Of a stretch of DNA of 20,631 bases, positions 14,135-20,631 are shown one piece after another. Made by a program: the position numbers and the translations under genes. The notes beneath the pieces were generated by a model, which was not told the DNA's origin, searched no databases, and worked only from the letters and a program-made list of their open reading frames with translations. The first letter of the stretch is position 1; every line of letters starts with the position of its first letter. Origin of the DNA: Treponema sp. UBA4319 (GTDB taxonomy: Bacteria > Spirochaetota > Spirochaetia > Treponematales > Treponemataceae). The DNA lies in NCBI GenBank assembly GCA_002393865.1, contig DGUD01000103.1:1-20631 (forward strand), read 5' to 3'.

Positions 14135-14365
14135 ATGAAAAAGGGAATCCATCCGGACTACAAACTGACGAAGATTACCTGCGTGTGCGGTAATGTCATC
14201 GAGACCCGTTCCACGGTGCAGGACATCCACGTCGAAATTTGTTCTGCCTGCCACCCGTTCTACACCGGCAAGCAGAAGCTTGTCGATACCGCGGGTCGCA
14301 TCGACCGCTTCAACAAGCGCTACGGCATGAAGACCGACGCCGCAAAGCCTGCCGAAGGCAAATAA
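14135..14365 (+). CDS. rpmE: 50S ribosomal protein L31, zinc-binding type
   Basis: A 76-aa L31 protein starting [16 protein letters not shown], a typical N-terminus. It has four cysteines, C16, C18, C36 and C39, so it is the zinc-binding (C+) form. The segment [24 protein letters not shown] is the conserved C-terminal part. L31 bridges the 50S central protuberance and the 30S head. I chose the ATG at 14135, with AGGAG 8 nt upstream; longer in-frame extensions run into the structured leader. A strong terminator follows. Being the Cys-containing form, it could respond to zinc supply as in other bacteria, but no Zur-like box is evident. Confidence 0.96.
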   Translation: MKKGIHPDYKLTKITCVCGNVIETRSTVQDIHVEICSACHPFYTGKQKLVDTAGRIDRFNKRYGMKTDAAKPAEGK

Positions 14366-14416
14366 CCGGGGCTGTCCTGCAGGGACGAGCCGTTCCGGGC
14401 AAAAGAGCCTGTTCCG

Positions 14417-14454
14417 AGAGCCTGCTGCTTTTGGGGCAGGCTCTTTCTTTTTTT
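14417..14454 (+). terminator. Intrinsic terminator after rpmE
   Basis: Perfect 9-bp stem AGAGCCTGC (14417-14425) and GCAGGCTCT (14436-14444), followed by TTCTTTTTTT. Confidence 0.92.
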
Positions 14455-14462
14455 ATTTTCTG

Positions 14463-14490
14463 TTAACAAAAAAAAACTACATCCGATAAT
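14463..14490 (+). promoter_or_regulatory. Promoter of the RlpA-SPOR gene, predicted leaderless
   Basis: TTAACA (14463-14468), 16-nt spacer, GATAAT (14485-14490), then exactly 6 nt (ATCAGT) to the ATG at 14497. No Shine-Dalgarno sequence. Confidence 0.65.
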
Positions 14491-14496
14491 ATCAGT

Positions 14497-15177
14497 ATGA
14501 TGAGAGCAAGCAAGTTATTCTGTATATGTGTGTTGTGTGGTATTGTCTCTGCGGTTTCCGCACAGAATGTGTATAAGACTGATGTCGTCGCATCCTACTA
14601 TGCGGATAAATTCAATGGGCGCAAGACGGCGAGCGGTGAGACCTTCAATATGTATGGCTTCACCGCGGCCCATAAGACGCTTCCCTTCAATACCATCGTG
14701 AAGGTGACGAACCTTGACAACGGCAAGACGGTGAACGTCCGCGTGAACGACCGCGGTCCGTTTGTGGAGGACAGGGAGATTGACCTGTCCAAGGCTGCCG
14801 CCCAGCAGCTGGGCATGACGGCGAGCGGTACCGCGCGCGTGTCCCTTGAGATTGTCCAGAGTCCCGACGAGGAGAACGCGGAGATAGAGCGGACGCTCAT
14901 CGCCGCCAGCGCGAAAAGCGAGGAAGACCAGCGTTGGGACATCCAGCTGGGCGCCTTTGCCGACAAAGGCAACGCGAAGCTCCTTGCCCGCCGCCTGATG
15001 CAGGCAGGCTTTACGAACGTCGCATACCAGAAGGTCGGCAACATCACCCGCGTGGTGCTGCGCGACATCGCGACCGGCGACGTGGATGCCGTCGAGGACA
15101 AGCTTGACAAGAACGGCTTTACGCAGTACATCGTCCGCGAGCGCAAGAACATCGTGACAAAGACGACCGAGGACTAA
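14497..15177 (+). CDS. rlpA: RlpA-like septal cell-wall protein with SPOR domain
   Basis: A 226-aa exported protein. The signal peptide covers residues 1-22, with likely cleavage after VSA (20-22). A double-psi beta-barrel RlpA domain spans about 28-120 ([18 protein letters not shown], then [16 protein letters not shown] with the conserved acidic residue). A C-terminal SPOR domain (about 146-220; WDIQLGAF, then [14 protein letters not shown]) should bind denuded septal glycan. RlpA proteins act at the division septum, and some are lytic transglycosylases on stem-less glycan. E. coli RlpA is a lipoprotein, but here no convincing lipobox exists. Two adjacent ATG codons open the gene; the first is favoured by the 6-nt spacing from the -10 box. 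A terminator follows. Confidence 0.9.
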   Translation: MMRASKLFCICVLCGIVSAVSAQNVYKTDVVASYYADKFNGRKTASGETFNMYGFTAAHKTLPFNTIVKVTNLDNGKTVNVRVNDRGPFVEDREIDLSKAAAQQLGMTASGTARVSLEIVQSPDEENAEIERTLIAASAKSEEDQRWDIQLGAFADKGNAKLLARRLMQAGFTNVAYQKVGNITRVVLRDIATGDVDAVEDKLDKNGFTQYIVRERKNIVTKTTED

Positions 15178-15243
15178 GGTCAGAGGCTGTCGGTTCATCG
15201 GGTCAGTCTCAGGACTAAACGGCTTCTGGAGCTGGCTCTGTAT

Positions 15244-15282
15244 TCCTCCGCAAGGGCGCGTCTCTTGCAGGAGGATTTTTTT
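15244..15282 (+). terminator. Intrinsic terminator after the RlpA gene
   Basis: TCCTCC-GCAAG (15244-15254) pairs with CTTGC-(A)-GGAGGA (15264-15275), 11 bp with one bulged A, followed by seven T (15276-15282). It faces the convergent rlmK gene. No T-run is seen on the minus strand, so I do not call it bidirectional. Confidence 0.9.
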
Positions 15283-15348
15283 ATGCCCGCGGGGCTTTTT
15301 GCCGCACGGCACTTTGCCATCGGGGGCATGCGGCGCCCTGTCCTGCTG

Positions 15349-16509
15349 CTAGAGGGAAAGCTTCCAGGTGCGGTGGATTTTTGCGTTGCGGAAGTCTTCG
15401 GGGATTGTCTGTGCGGTGATGTCCTTTGCCGTGCAGCGGGGGCTGCCGTCCTCGTTGTGGGGGAGCAGCGTCTCGTCGAAGCGGAGCCGCCTGCTGTTCG
15501 TGGAGAAATAGAGCGTCCCCTTCGGGTTCAGGATGTTCATGCATTTTTCCACGAGCCCGCTCCAGTCCCGGTTTATGTCCAGCGTGTTGTCGGTCCGCTT
15601 TGAGTTGCTGAATGTCGGCGGATCCAGTATGATGATGTCGTAGCGGTTCGTTCCATCCCTGTTTGCTGCCTCGGCGTTCTTCTGGTTCAGGAAGCCTATT
15701 GCGTCCTGGCGGGTAAAGATGTATTTGTTCTGGTCGTCCGCGTTAAAATCGTTGAGCATGAAATTGTCCTTAGCCCAGTCCAGGTATGTCCTGCTCATAT
15801 CGACGCTCTCTATGCGCCGGGCCTTGCCTTCCGCGGCGTACACGGAGAAGCTTCCCGTGTAGCAGAAGAGGTTGAGTACAGATTTACCGGCGCAGCTTTT
15901 GCGGATTTCCGCGCGGAGCGGGCGGTGGTCAAGGAAGAGCCCCGTGTCGAGGTAGTCGCTCAGGTTCACGGTGAACAGCTGCCCCTGCTCCTGCACGGTG
16001 CCGCGAATGTGCCTGCCGCTGTCTATCTTCTCGTACTGGCCGGCTCTCCCTTCCTCTGTGCCCGCCTGCCGTTTCCGTGTTTTTGTGATGACGTGCTCCG
16101 GCGGGACTGACAGCACCTGTGCCGCCGCGGCCGCCATGGACGCGAGCCACTCCTCTTCCTCCGCCTCCGGCTTGTCGTAGGGGCGCTCGTACAGATAGAG
16201 GTGCAGGTAGCTGCGGGCGAGCTCCCCCGCCAGAACCTGCTGCGCCTGCGGGCCGTTTGCGCTTATTGCCGACTGCTCCTCCATGAGGAACCTCGCGGCC
16301 TCGTATTTGGAGTCCATGCCCTCCGGCAGGAATGTGTATATGTCAAGCGCCAGCGGTATCTCCGGGATGTCCCGGTCGTAGAGCCGGTAGCAGGAGATTC
16401 TGTTCCTGCGGGCCCATTTCCTGAGCTGGCGGTACTGCTTTGCGATGCGGTTGGCAAAAAGCTCCGCCTGATAGCTGTTCTTGTCCTTTGTGCTTTGTTC
16501 CTGTGTCAT
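15349..16509 (-). CDS. rlmK: Stand-alone RlmK-type 23S rRNA methyltransferase
   Basis: A 386-aa class I SAM-dependent methyltransferase that matches the C-terminal (RlmK) half of E. coli RlmL/RlmKL, which makes m7G2069 in 23S rRNA. Diagnostic segments: QLRKWARRNRISCYRLYDRD (about 27-46), KTRKRQAG, LSDYLDTGLFLDHRP (183-197), SAM motif I LNLFCYTGSFS (212-222), SVDMSRTYLDWAKDN and the catalytic-loop DPPTFSNSKR (296-305). The THUMP/RlmL half (m2G2445) is absent, so this is a single-activity version. The ATG at 16509 is favoured over longer in-frame starts because TATAGT lies exactly 6 nt upstream with a TTTACT at 17-nt spacing; there is no ribosome binding site. It is divergent from the DEAD-box gene. 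Exact methylated base is inferred from family. Confidence 0.85.
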   Translation of the reverse strand: MTQEQSTKDKNSYQAELFANRIAKQYRQLRKWARRNRISCYRLYDRDIPEIPLALDIYTFLPEGMDSKYEAARFLMEEQSAISANGPQAQQVLAGELARSYLHLYLYERPYDKPEAEEEEWLASMAAAAAQVLSVPPEHVITKTRKRQAGTEEGRAGQYEKIDSGRHIRGTVQEQGQLFTVNLSDYLDTGLFLDHRPLRAEIRKSCAGKSVLNLFCYTGSFSVYAAEGKARRIESVDMSRTYLDWAKDNFMLNDFNADDQNKYIFTRQDAIGFLNQKNAEAANRDGTNRYDIIILDPPTFSNSKRTDNTLDINRDWSGLVEKCMNILNPKGTLYFSTNSRRLRFDETLLPHNEDGSPRCTAKDITAQTIPEDFRNAKIHRTWKLSL

Positions 16510-16515
16510 TCGTCT

Positions 16516-16544
16516 ACTATACATTATTTCATAAAAATAGTAAA
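16516..16544 (-). promoter_or_regulatory. Promoter of rlmK, predicted leaderless
   Basis: On the minus strand TTTACT (16544-16539), 17-nt spacer, TATAGT (16521-16516), then 6 nt (AGACGA) to the ATG at 16509. Confidence 0.55.
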
Positions 16545-16546
16545 AT
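16518..16546 (+). promoter_or_regulatory. Possible promoter of the DEAD-box operon
   Basis: TATACA (16518-16523), 17-nt spacer, TAAAAT (16541-16546). It overlaps the divergent rlmK promoter. It would give a leader of about 250 nt that contains structured element B, similar to the rho leader length. The -35 match is only moderate. Confidence 0.4.
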
Positions 16547-16665
16547 AGGACGGAGCTTGTGTTTTGCCGGGCTTTCTTCTTTGGATGCCACAAGGAATGG
16601 CGCAGGGCTCCAGGGCTGCCGTATGTTTTTTTCGGCAAAAGCCGCAGAGGCGGCTCATGAGAGAG

Positions 16666-16779
16666 CTGTCCGGAGATTACGGTTCTCCGGGCAGCAGGTT
16701 TAGACAACTGCATTTTTGCAAGGCGTTGGCCTGGAAAATGCAAAGCCGGTGCGGAAGCCAGCAGGTTTCCGGACTGGTT
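16666..16779 (+). ncRNA. Three-hairpin leader element, copy B (DEAD-box helicase)
   Basis: P1: CTGTCCGGAG (16666-16675) with CTCCGGGCAG (16685-16694), 10 bp. P2: GCATTTT (16710-16716) with AAAATGC (16735-16741), capped by AGGC-GTTG-GCCT (16721-16732). P3: AGCCGGT (16744-16750) with ACTGGTT (16773-16779), above it GGAAGCC (16753-16759) with GGTTTCC (16764-16770). The order, spacing and 114-nt length match copy A (115 nt) before rho; several stem pairs differ but remain paired. The element ends 25 nt before the ATG, next to an A/T-rich stretch and the ribosome binding site, so folding could affect translation. Confidence 0.75.
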
Positions 16780-16804
16780 CAATATATTTTTATAGGGTGG
16801 GGAA

Positions 16805-18484
16805 ATGAAATTCTCAGAGTTCTCCTTACATGAAGATTTGTTGAAGGGAATCGAAAGTTCCGGCTATGTTGACTGTACTCCGGTTCAGGAACAGGTTTTG
16901 CAGAATTCCCTGGAAGGACGCGATTTGTACGTCCAGTCGCAGACAGGTACCGGCAAGACGGCCGCATACCTTGTTTCCATCGTGCAGGAGCTTTTGTCGC
17001 GGGCGGAGGTTGCCGGGAAAAAGGCCCTGATTATGGTTCCGACCCGCGAGCTCGCGGTGCAGGTGCAGGAGGAGGCGGAGAAGCTCGTGCAGCATACGTC
17101 CCTCAGATGCGCGAGTTTTTTCGGTGGTGTCGGGTATGACAAGCAGATTGCCGCCCTCAAGCGGGGGGTAGACATCCTTATCGGCACGCCGGGTCGTGTG
17201 ATTGACCTGCACGAGGGTAACCAGATGAAGCTGGACGACGTCGTGTTCCTTGTCATAGACGAGGCAGACCGTATGTTCGACATGGGCTTCTACCCCGACC
17301 TGCGCACGCTGCTCAAATTCCTGCCGGCCGCGGAGAAGCGGCAGACCATGCTGTTCAGCGCCACGCTCAATTCCTACGTGAAGAACCTTGCGTGGGAGTA
17401 CACGCGCAATCCGGCGGAAATCACCATCGACGCGGAGCATATCACGGTGGACGAGATTGACCAGATGCTCCTGCACGTGTCCAGCGACGAGAAGATGAAG
17501 CTGCTGCTCGGCATTATCCGCAGGGATGCGCCGGAAAGCCTGATAATCTTCTGCAACACGAAGCGCAGCTGCGAGGTCGTCTCCAAGCGCCTCGTGCTCA
17601 ACGGCGTGGAGAGCCAGTTCCTTATCGGCGACCTGCCGCAGAAAATCCGCCAGCAGATTATGGACGACTTCAAGGCCGGCAAGGTTAAGTGCCTCGTCGC
17701 GACGGATGTCGCCGCCCGCGGTATCGATGTGAACGACCTTGCGATGGTCATCAATTACGACATCCCCAACGAGGCGGAGAACTACGTGCACCGCATCGGA
17801 CGCACCGCGCGCGCGGGCAAGTCGGGCAAGGCCTATACCTTCTGCTCGGAGCAGGATGTCTACAGCCTGCCGCCCATCGAGCGCTATGTGGGCAAGAGCA
17901 TCCCGTCCAGCGTCGCCGACCCTGCGCTTTTTGTTGAGGACAAGTCCGCCGGGACATACATCCGCACTGACAACTACCACGAGGAATACCACGACCGCAG
18001 CGAATTCGGGCGCCGCCGTGCCGCAGAGTACGAGCGCAGCCACGGGGGCGGCCATGGGGATCGCCGCCGCTCTGAGCGGGGCAGGGGGCGCGGGCGCTAT
18101 TCCGAGCGCAACCGTGAGGCCGGCAGGGAGTACCGCCGCGACCGCAGGGTCTTCAACGAGGAGGAGGAGTCCAAGCTCGCCACGATGAGCACGGAAGAGC
18201 GCATGAAGCTCTACAAGGAGCGCTTCGGCGGCAAGGCGGCGGCTCCGGCTCCGGAATCCGGGCGGAACGACGCTCCTCCGCAGCAGCGCAAGGGCAGCGG
18301 CAAGAAGAGCGGGCAGGGCAGGCGGCGTGGCGGTGCCTCCGAGCAGCGCCGCGCTCCATCCGCACAGGATGCCCGCAGGGGCAGCGGGCGCAAGCATGTT
18401 GAGCCTGCCCGCAAGGCAGCGGCGCGCGCGCCGGAGAAAAAAGGACTGTTCTCAAAGATAAAGTCCCTGTTCGGTCATAAGTGA
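16805..18484 (+). CDS. DEAD-box ATP-dependent RNA helicase with basic Arg/Gly-rich tail
   Basis: A 559-aa RNA helicase. Core motifs in order: TPVQEQ Q-motif (25-30), SQTGTGKT Walker A (45-52), PTRELA (79-84), GTPGRVID (127-134), VIDEAD (150-155), SAT (185-187), IIFCNT, VATDVAARGID and HRIGRTARAG. The core ends near residue 380. The remaining ~165 residues are low-complexity and very basic, with RRRSERGRGRGR, KKSGQGRRRGG and similar stretches, probably a disordered RNA-binding tail ending in a short hydrophobic KKGLFSKIKSLFG. It resembles RhlE/CsdA-type helicases of ribosome assembly or cold shock, but I cannot name the subfamily. AGGG lies 7 nt before the ATG. It is followed after 10 nt by an ABC-F gene and preceded by structured leader element B. 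Confidence 0.95.
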   Translation: MKFSEFSLHEDLLKGIESSGYVDCTPVQEQVLQNSLEGRDLYVQSQTGTGKTAAYLVSIVQELLSRAEVAGKKALIMVPTRELAVQVQEEAEKLVQHTSLRCASFFGGVGYDKQIAALKRGVDILIGTPGRVIDLHEGNQMKLDDVVFLVIDEADRMFDMGFYPDLRTLLKFLPAAEKRQTMLFSATLNSYVKNLAWEYTRNPAEITIDAEHITVDEIDQMLLHVSSDEKMKLLLGIIRRDAPESLIIFCNTKRSCEVVSKRLVLNGVESQFLIGDLPQKIRQQIMDDFKAGKVKCLVATDVAARGIDVNDLAMVINYDIPNEAENYVHRIGRTARAGKSGKAYTFCSEQDVYSLPPIERYVGKSIPSSVADPALFVEDKSAGTYIRTDNYHEEYHDRSEFGRRRAAEYERSHGGGHGDRRRSERGRGRGRYSERNREAGREYRRDRRVFNEEEESKLATMSTEERMKLYKERFGGKAAAPAPESGRNDAPPQQRKGSGKKSGQGRRRGGASEQRRAPSAQDARRGSGRKHVEPARKAAARAPEKKGLFSKIKSLFGHK

Positions 18485-18494
18485 GGGGGGCAAC

Positions 18495-20138
18495 GTGATA
18501 ACGGTATCTGATGTAAGCTTGAAATTCAGCGAGAAGCCGCTGTTCAAGGACGTGAACCTGAAATTCATCAAGGGCAACTGCTACGGCATCATCGGTGCGA
18601 ACGGTGCCGGCAAATCCACTTTCCTGAAGATTTTGTCCGGCGAGCAGGAGCATGATGCTGGCGAGATATCCATGACGCCCGGCGAGCGCATGGCCAAGCT
18701 CGTGCAGGATCACTTTGCCTTTGACAGCTATTCCGTCAAAGAGACGGTGATGATTGGCTACCCCAAGCTCTATAAAATCAGCAAAGAGAAGGATGCCATC
18801 TACGAGAAGCCGGATTTTTCCGAGGAAGACGGCATACGGGCCAGCGAGCTTGAGGCCGAATTCGGCGAGCTGGGCGGCTACGAGTCCGAGAACCAGATAG
18901 AGCAGATGCTTTCCGGCCTGGGGCTGGAGGAGGAATTCCACGACAAGATGATGAGCGAGCTCGACGAGAGCCAGAAAGTCCGCGTGCTGCTTGCGCAGGC
19001 GCTCTTCGGCAACCCCGACGTGCTGCTCCTTGACGAGCCGACGAACGGTCTTGACCTTGAGAGCATCAGCTGGCTTGAGGACTTCCTCATCAACTTTCCC
19101 AACTGCGTCATCGTGGTGAGCCATGACCGCCACTTCCTGAACGCAATCTGCACCTATATCTGCGATATCGATTACGGCAAGATAACGCAGTTCACGGGGA
19201 ACTACGACTTCTGGTACCAGATGAGCCAGATTATGCAGAAGCAGGCAAAGGACGAGAAGAAGAAGCGCGAGGACAAGATTGCCGAGCTCAAGACCTTCAT
19301 ACAGCGCTTTGCCAGCAATGTCTCCAAGGCGGGGCAGGCTTCCAGCCGCAAGAAGGTGCTGGAGAAGCTTGAGCTGGAGGAGCTGCCGGTAACAAGCAGG
19401 AAATTCCCGTACGTGCATTTCCAGCCGGACAGGGAGATAGGCAATTTTGTCCTTACCGCCGAGCATCTTGACGCCGCGGATTCCGATGGCCTGCCGCTGC
19501 TCAATGATTTCTCCATAACCGTGCGCCCCGGTGAGAAAATCGCTTTTGTCGGCATGGAGCACAATGCGATTACAGCTTTCTTTGACATCGTCTCCGGCGA
19601 GCGGAAGGCTGGCGACAGGGCCGTCATCAACTGGGGGCAGACTACCTCCCATGCCTATCTTGCGCGCGACAACAACAAGTACTTTGACAACGATTTGTCC
19701 ATCACGGACTGGCTCAAGCAGTATTCCCGCGAGCAGGACGACGCGTACGTGCGCGGCTTCCTGGGGCGTATGCTCTTTACCGGCGATGAGAGCCTGAAGC
19801 CCGTCAAGGTGCTGAGCGGCGGCGAGAAGGTTCGCTGCATGCTCTCAAAGCTGATGCTCAGCGGCGCGAACGTCCTTGTCATGGACGACCCCACGAACCA
19901 TCTTGACTTGGAGTCTATCGAGAGCCTGAACGAGGGGCTTGTGAAATTCCCCGGTGTCGTGCTCTTCTCCAGCCATGACCACGAGTTCATCTCCACGATT
20001 GCGAACCGCATCGTAGAGATTACGCCCAAGGGCATCATCGACCGCATGATGGACTTTGACGACTACCTGAAGGATGACCATGTGAAAGGGCTCCGGAAGG
20101 AATACTATGCGGGCACGAACAAGCGCATCAGATTCTGA
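18495..20138 (+). CDS. ABC-F family ATPase with one degenerate ATP site
   Basis: A 547-aa soluble protein with two ABC domains joined by a charged linker (about 245-300) and no membrane part, the layout of ABC-F translation factors that act at the ribosomal E site. NBD1: Walker A GANGAGKS (34-41) and LLLDEPTN with catalytic E181 are intact, but the signature reads LDESQ (156-160) instead of LSGGQ. NBD2: the Walker A position reads GMEHNAITA (353-361), lacking the Lys, and the Walker B ends in DD (464-465), while the signature LSGGE (440-444) is intact. Thus one composite site is complete and the other has lost both halves. Start is GTG at 18495 with GAGGGGGG upstream, 10 nt after the helicase stop, so the two are co-transcribed. 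Antibiotic resistance cannot be inferred. Confidence 0.9.
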   Translation: MITVSDVSLKFSEKPLFKDVNLKFIKGNCYGIIGANGAGKSTFLKILSGEQEHDAGEISMTPGERMAKLVQDHFAFDSYSVKETVMIGYPKLYKISKEKDAIYEKPDFSEEDGIRASELEAEFGELGGYESENQIEQMLSGLGLEEEFHDKMMSELDESQKVRVLLAQALFGNPDVLLLDEPTNGLDLESISWLEDFLINFPNCVIVVSHDRHFLNAICTYICDIDYGKITQFTGNYDFWYQMSQIMQKQAKDEKKKREDKIAELKTFIQRFASNVSKAGQASSRKKVLEKLELEELPVTSRKFPYVHFQPDREIGNFVLTAEHLDAADSDGLPLLNDFSITVRPGEKIAFVGMEHNAITAFFDIVSGERKAGDRAVINWGQTTSHAYLARDNNKYFDNDLSITDWLKQYSREQDDAYVRGFLGRMLFTGDESLKPVKVLSGGEKVRCMLSKLMLSGANVLVMDDPTNHLDLESIESLNEGLVKFPGVVLFSSHDHEFISTIANRIVEITPKGIIDRMMDFDDYLKDDHVKGLRKEYYAGTNKRIRF

Positions 20139-20162
20139 GCGCTAAGGCCTCGCAGTGCATGG

Positions 20163-20202
20163 GGACGCGCGGAATCCTGCCGGAATCTGCGCGTCCTTTT
20201 TT
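20163..20202 (+). terminator. Intrinsic terminator after the ABC-F gene
   Basis: Perfect 8-bp stem GGACGCGC (20163-20170) and GCGCGTCC (20189-20196), followed by six T (20197-20202). It closes the DEAD-box/ABC-F operon. Confidence 0.88.
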
Positions 20203-20208
20203 ATGCGC

Positions 20209-20631
20209 CTACACGCATTCCATCCGTATGTCCAGATTGTCCCCGCAGGCGGCCACGCTGGCGTGGCTGCCGATGATGAGTGGCATCGCGGGGGCGATAT
20301 GCCCTATGTCCGCGTCCATGATGACGGGCACCTGATATTTTTCCACTATGTCCGTCACCGCATTGTAGCAGTCCACCCCCATCATCTCCTGCCGGAACGC
20401 GGCGAGCGGCCGCCCGATAAGGAATCCCCGAGCCTTCCTGAACCATCCGCATTCGTCAAGGTGCCAGAGCGCGCGCCTGATGTCCATGGGATTCCCGTCG
20501 CAGGCCTCCAGCACCCATATCACTCCGTCTGCATCGCGGTTGAATTCCTCCATGGAGTCGAACCTTGTGCCGCAGAGATTCGCCAGCACGTCAAGGCAGC
20601 CGCCCAGGAGCGTTCCGGAGCAGGTGATGCT
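20209..20631 (-). CDS. S66-family LD-carboxypeptidase, C-terminal part only
   Basis: I read this frame from the right edge inward and it is open, giving 140 residues that end at 20209. The segment matches the C-terminal half of the S66 serine peptidase family (LD-carboxypeptidase / MccF-like): SGTLLGGCLDVLANLCGT at the edge, the catalytic Glu in WVLEACDGN, and the catalytic His in DADIGHIAPAMPLIIGS. These enzymes cut the L,D bond of murein tetrapeptides in recycling, or related amide bonds. The nucleophile Ser and N-terminal domain lie outside the window. A GTG at 20589 is internal and not the start, because conserved residues precede it. It converges on the ABC-F gene. Confidence 0.85.
   Translation of the reverse strand, partial: SITCSGTLLGGCLDVLANLCGTRFDSMEEFNRDADGVIWVLEACDGNPMDIRRALWHLDECGWFRKARGFLIGRPLAAFRQEMMGVDCYNAVTDIVEKYQVPVIMDADIGHIAPAMPLIIGSHASVAACGDNLDIRMECV

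Noticed and set aside
14497..14541. Lipoprotein signal (Cys residues 9, 11 and 14) in the RlpA protein
   Set aside because: The cysteines lie inside the hydrophobic core too near the N-terminus, while a good signal peptidase I site follows at residues 20-22.
16826..18397. 523-codon minus-strand frame opposite the DEAD-box gene
   Set aside because: Shadow of a well-supported helicase; repetitive composition and no conserved features.
18153..19652. 499-codon minus-strand frame across the helicase/ABC-F junction
   Set aside because: It spans two real genes and their junction and has no domain signature.

Overview
The window looks like a chromosomal segment of a GC-rich anaerobic spirochaete, most likely a Treponema-type organism. 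The main reason is the block rpsT - hup - lnt - bactofilin - rho - rpmE (9031-14365), which from memory matches a Treponema pallidum gene order. No database was searched. I see no transposon, phage, CRISPR array, tRNA or rRNA.

Left part (1-4840, minus strand): a redox/fermentation block reads right to left. It contains a lactate/malate dehydrogenase-family enzyme, class II fumarase, and HdrB, HdrC and HdrA-like iron-sulfur/flavin subunits (HdrA runs off the left edge). The dehydrogenase carries an Arg at the position that normally selects oxaloacetate, so the set may form a reductive malate-fumarate branch next to an Hdr electron-transfer module. CRP/Rex-like palindromes lie upstream of the dehydrogenase promoter, and a separate dyad cluster lies in front of hdrB.

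Centre (5050-15280, plus strand): a DinG/XPD-type helicase with an N-terminal RadC-like JAMM domain; a PlsC acyltransferase; a 57-aa zinc-ribbon protein behind a three-hairpin leader; then rpsT, hup, lnt, bactofilin, rho (with a long disordered N-terminus), rpmE and an RlpA-SPOR cell-wall protein. A stand-alone RlmK-type rRNA methyltransferase (minus strand) converges on the RlpA gene.

Right part (16500-20631): a DEAD-box RNA helicase with a basic tail and an ABC-F ATPase form a two-gene operon, followed by a convergent, truncated S66 LD-carboxypeptidase.

Two observations stand out. First, an RNA-like element of about 115 nt with three hairpins and compensatory base changes occurs twice, in the leaders of rho and of the DEAD-box helicase; it may be an undescribed regulatory RNA shared by two RNA-remodelling ATPases. 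Second, at least four genes (plsC, bactofilin, rlpA, rlmK) have a -10 box exactly 6 nt before the ATG and no Shine-Dalgarno sequence, which predicts leaderless mRNAs. Neighbouring genes such as hup, rpmE and the dehydrogenase have ordinary ribosome binding sites.
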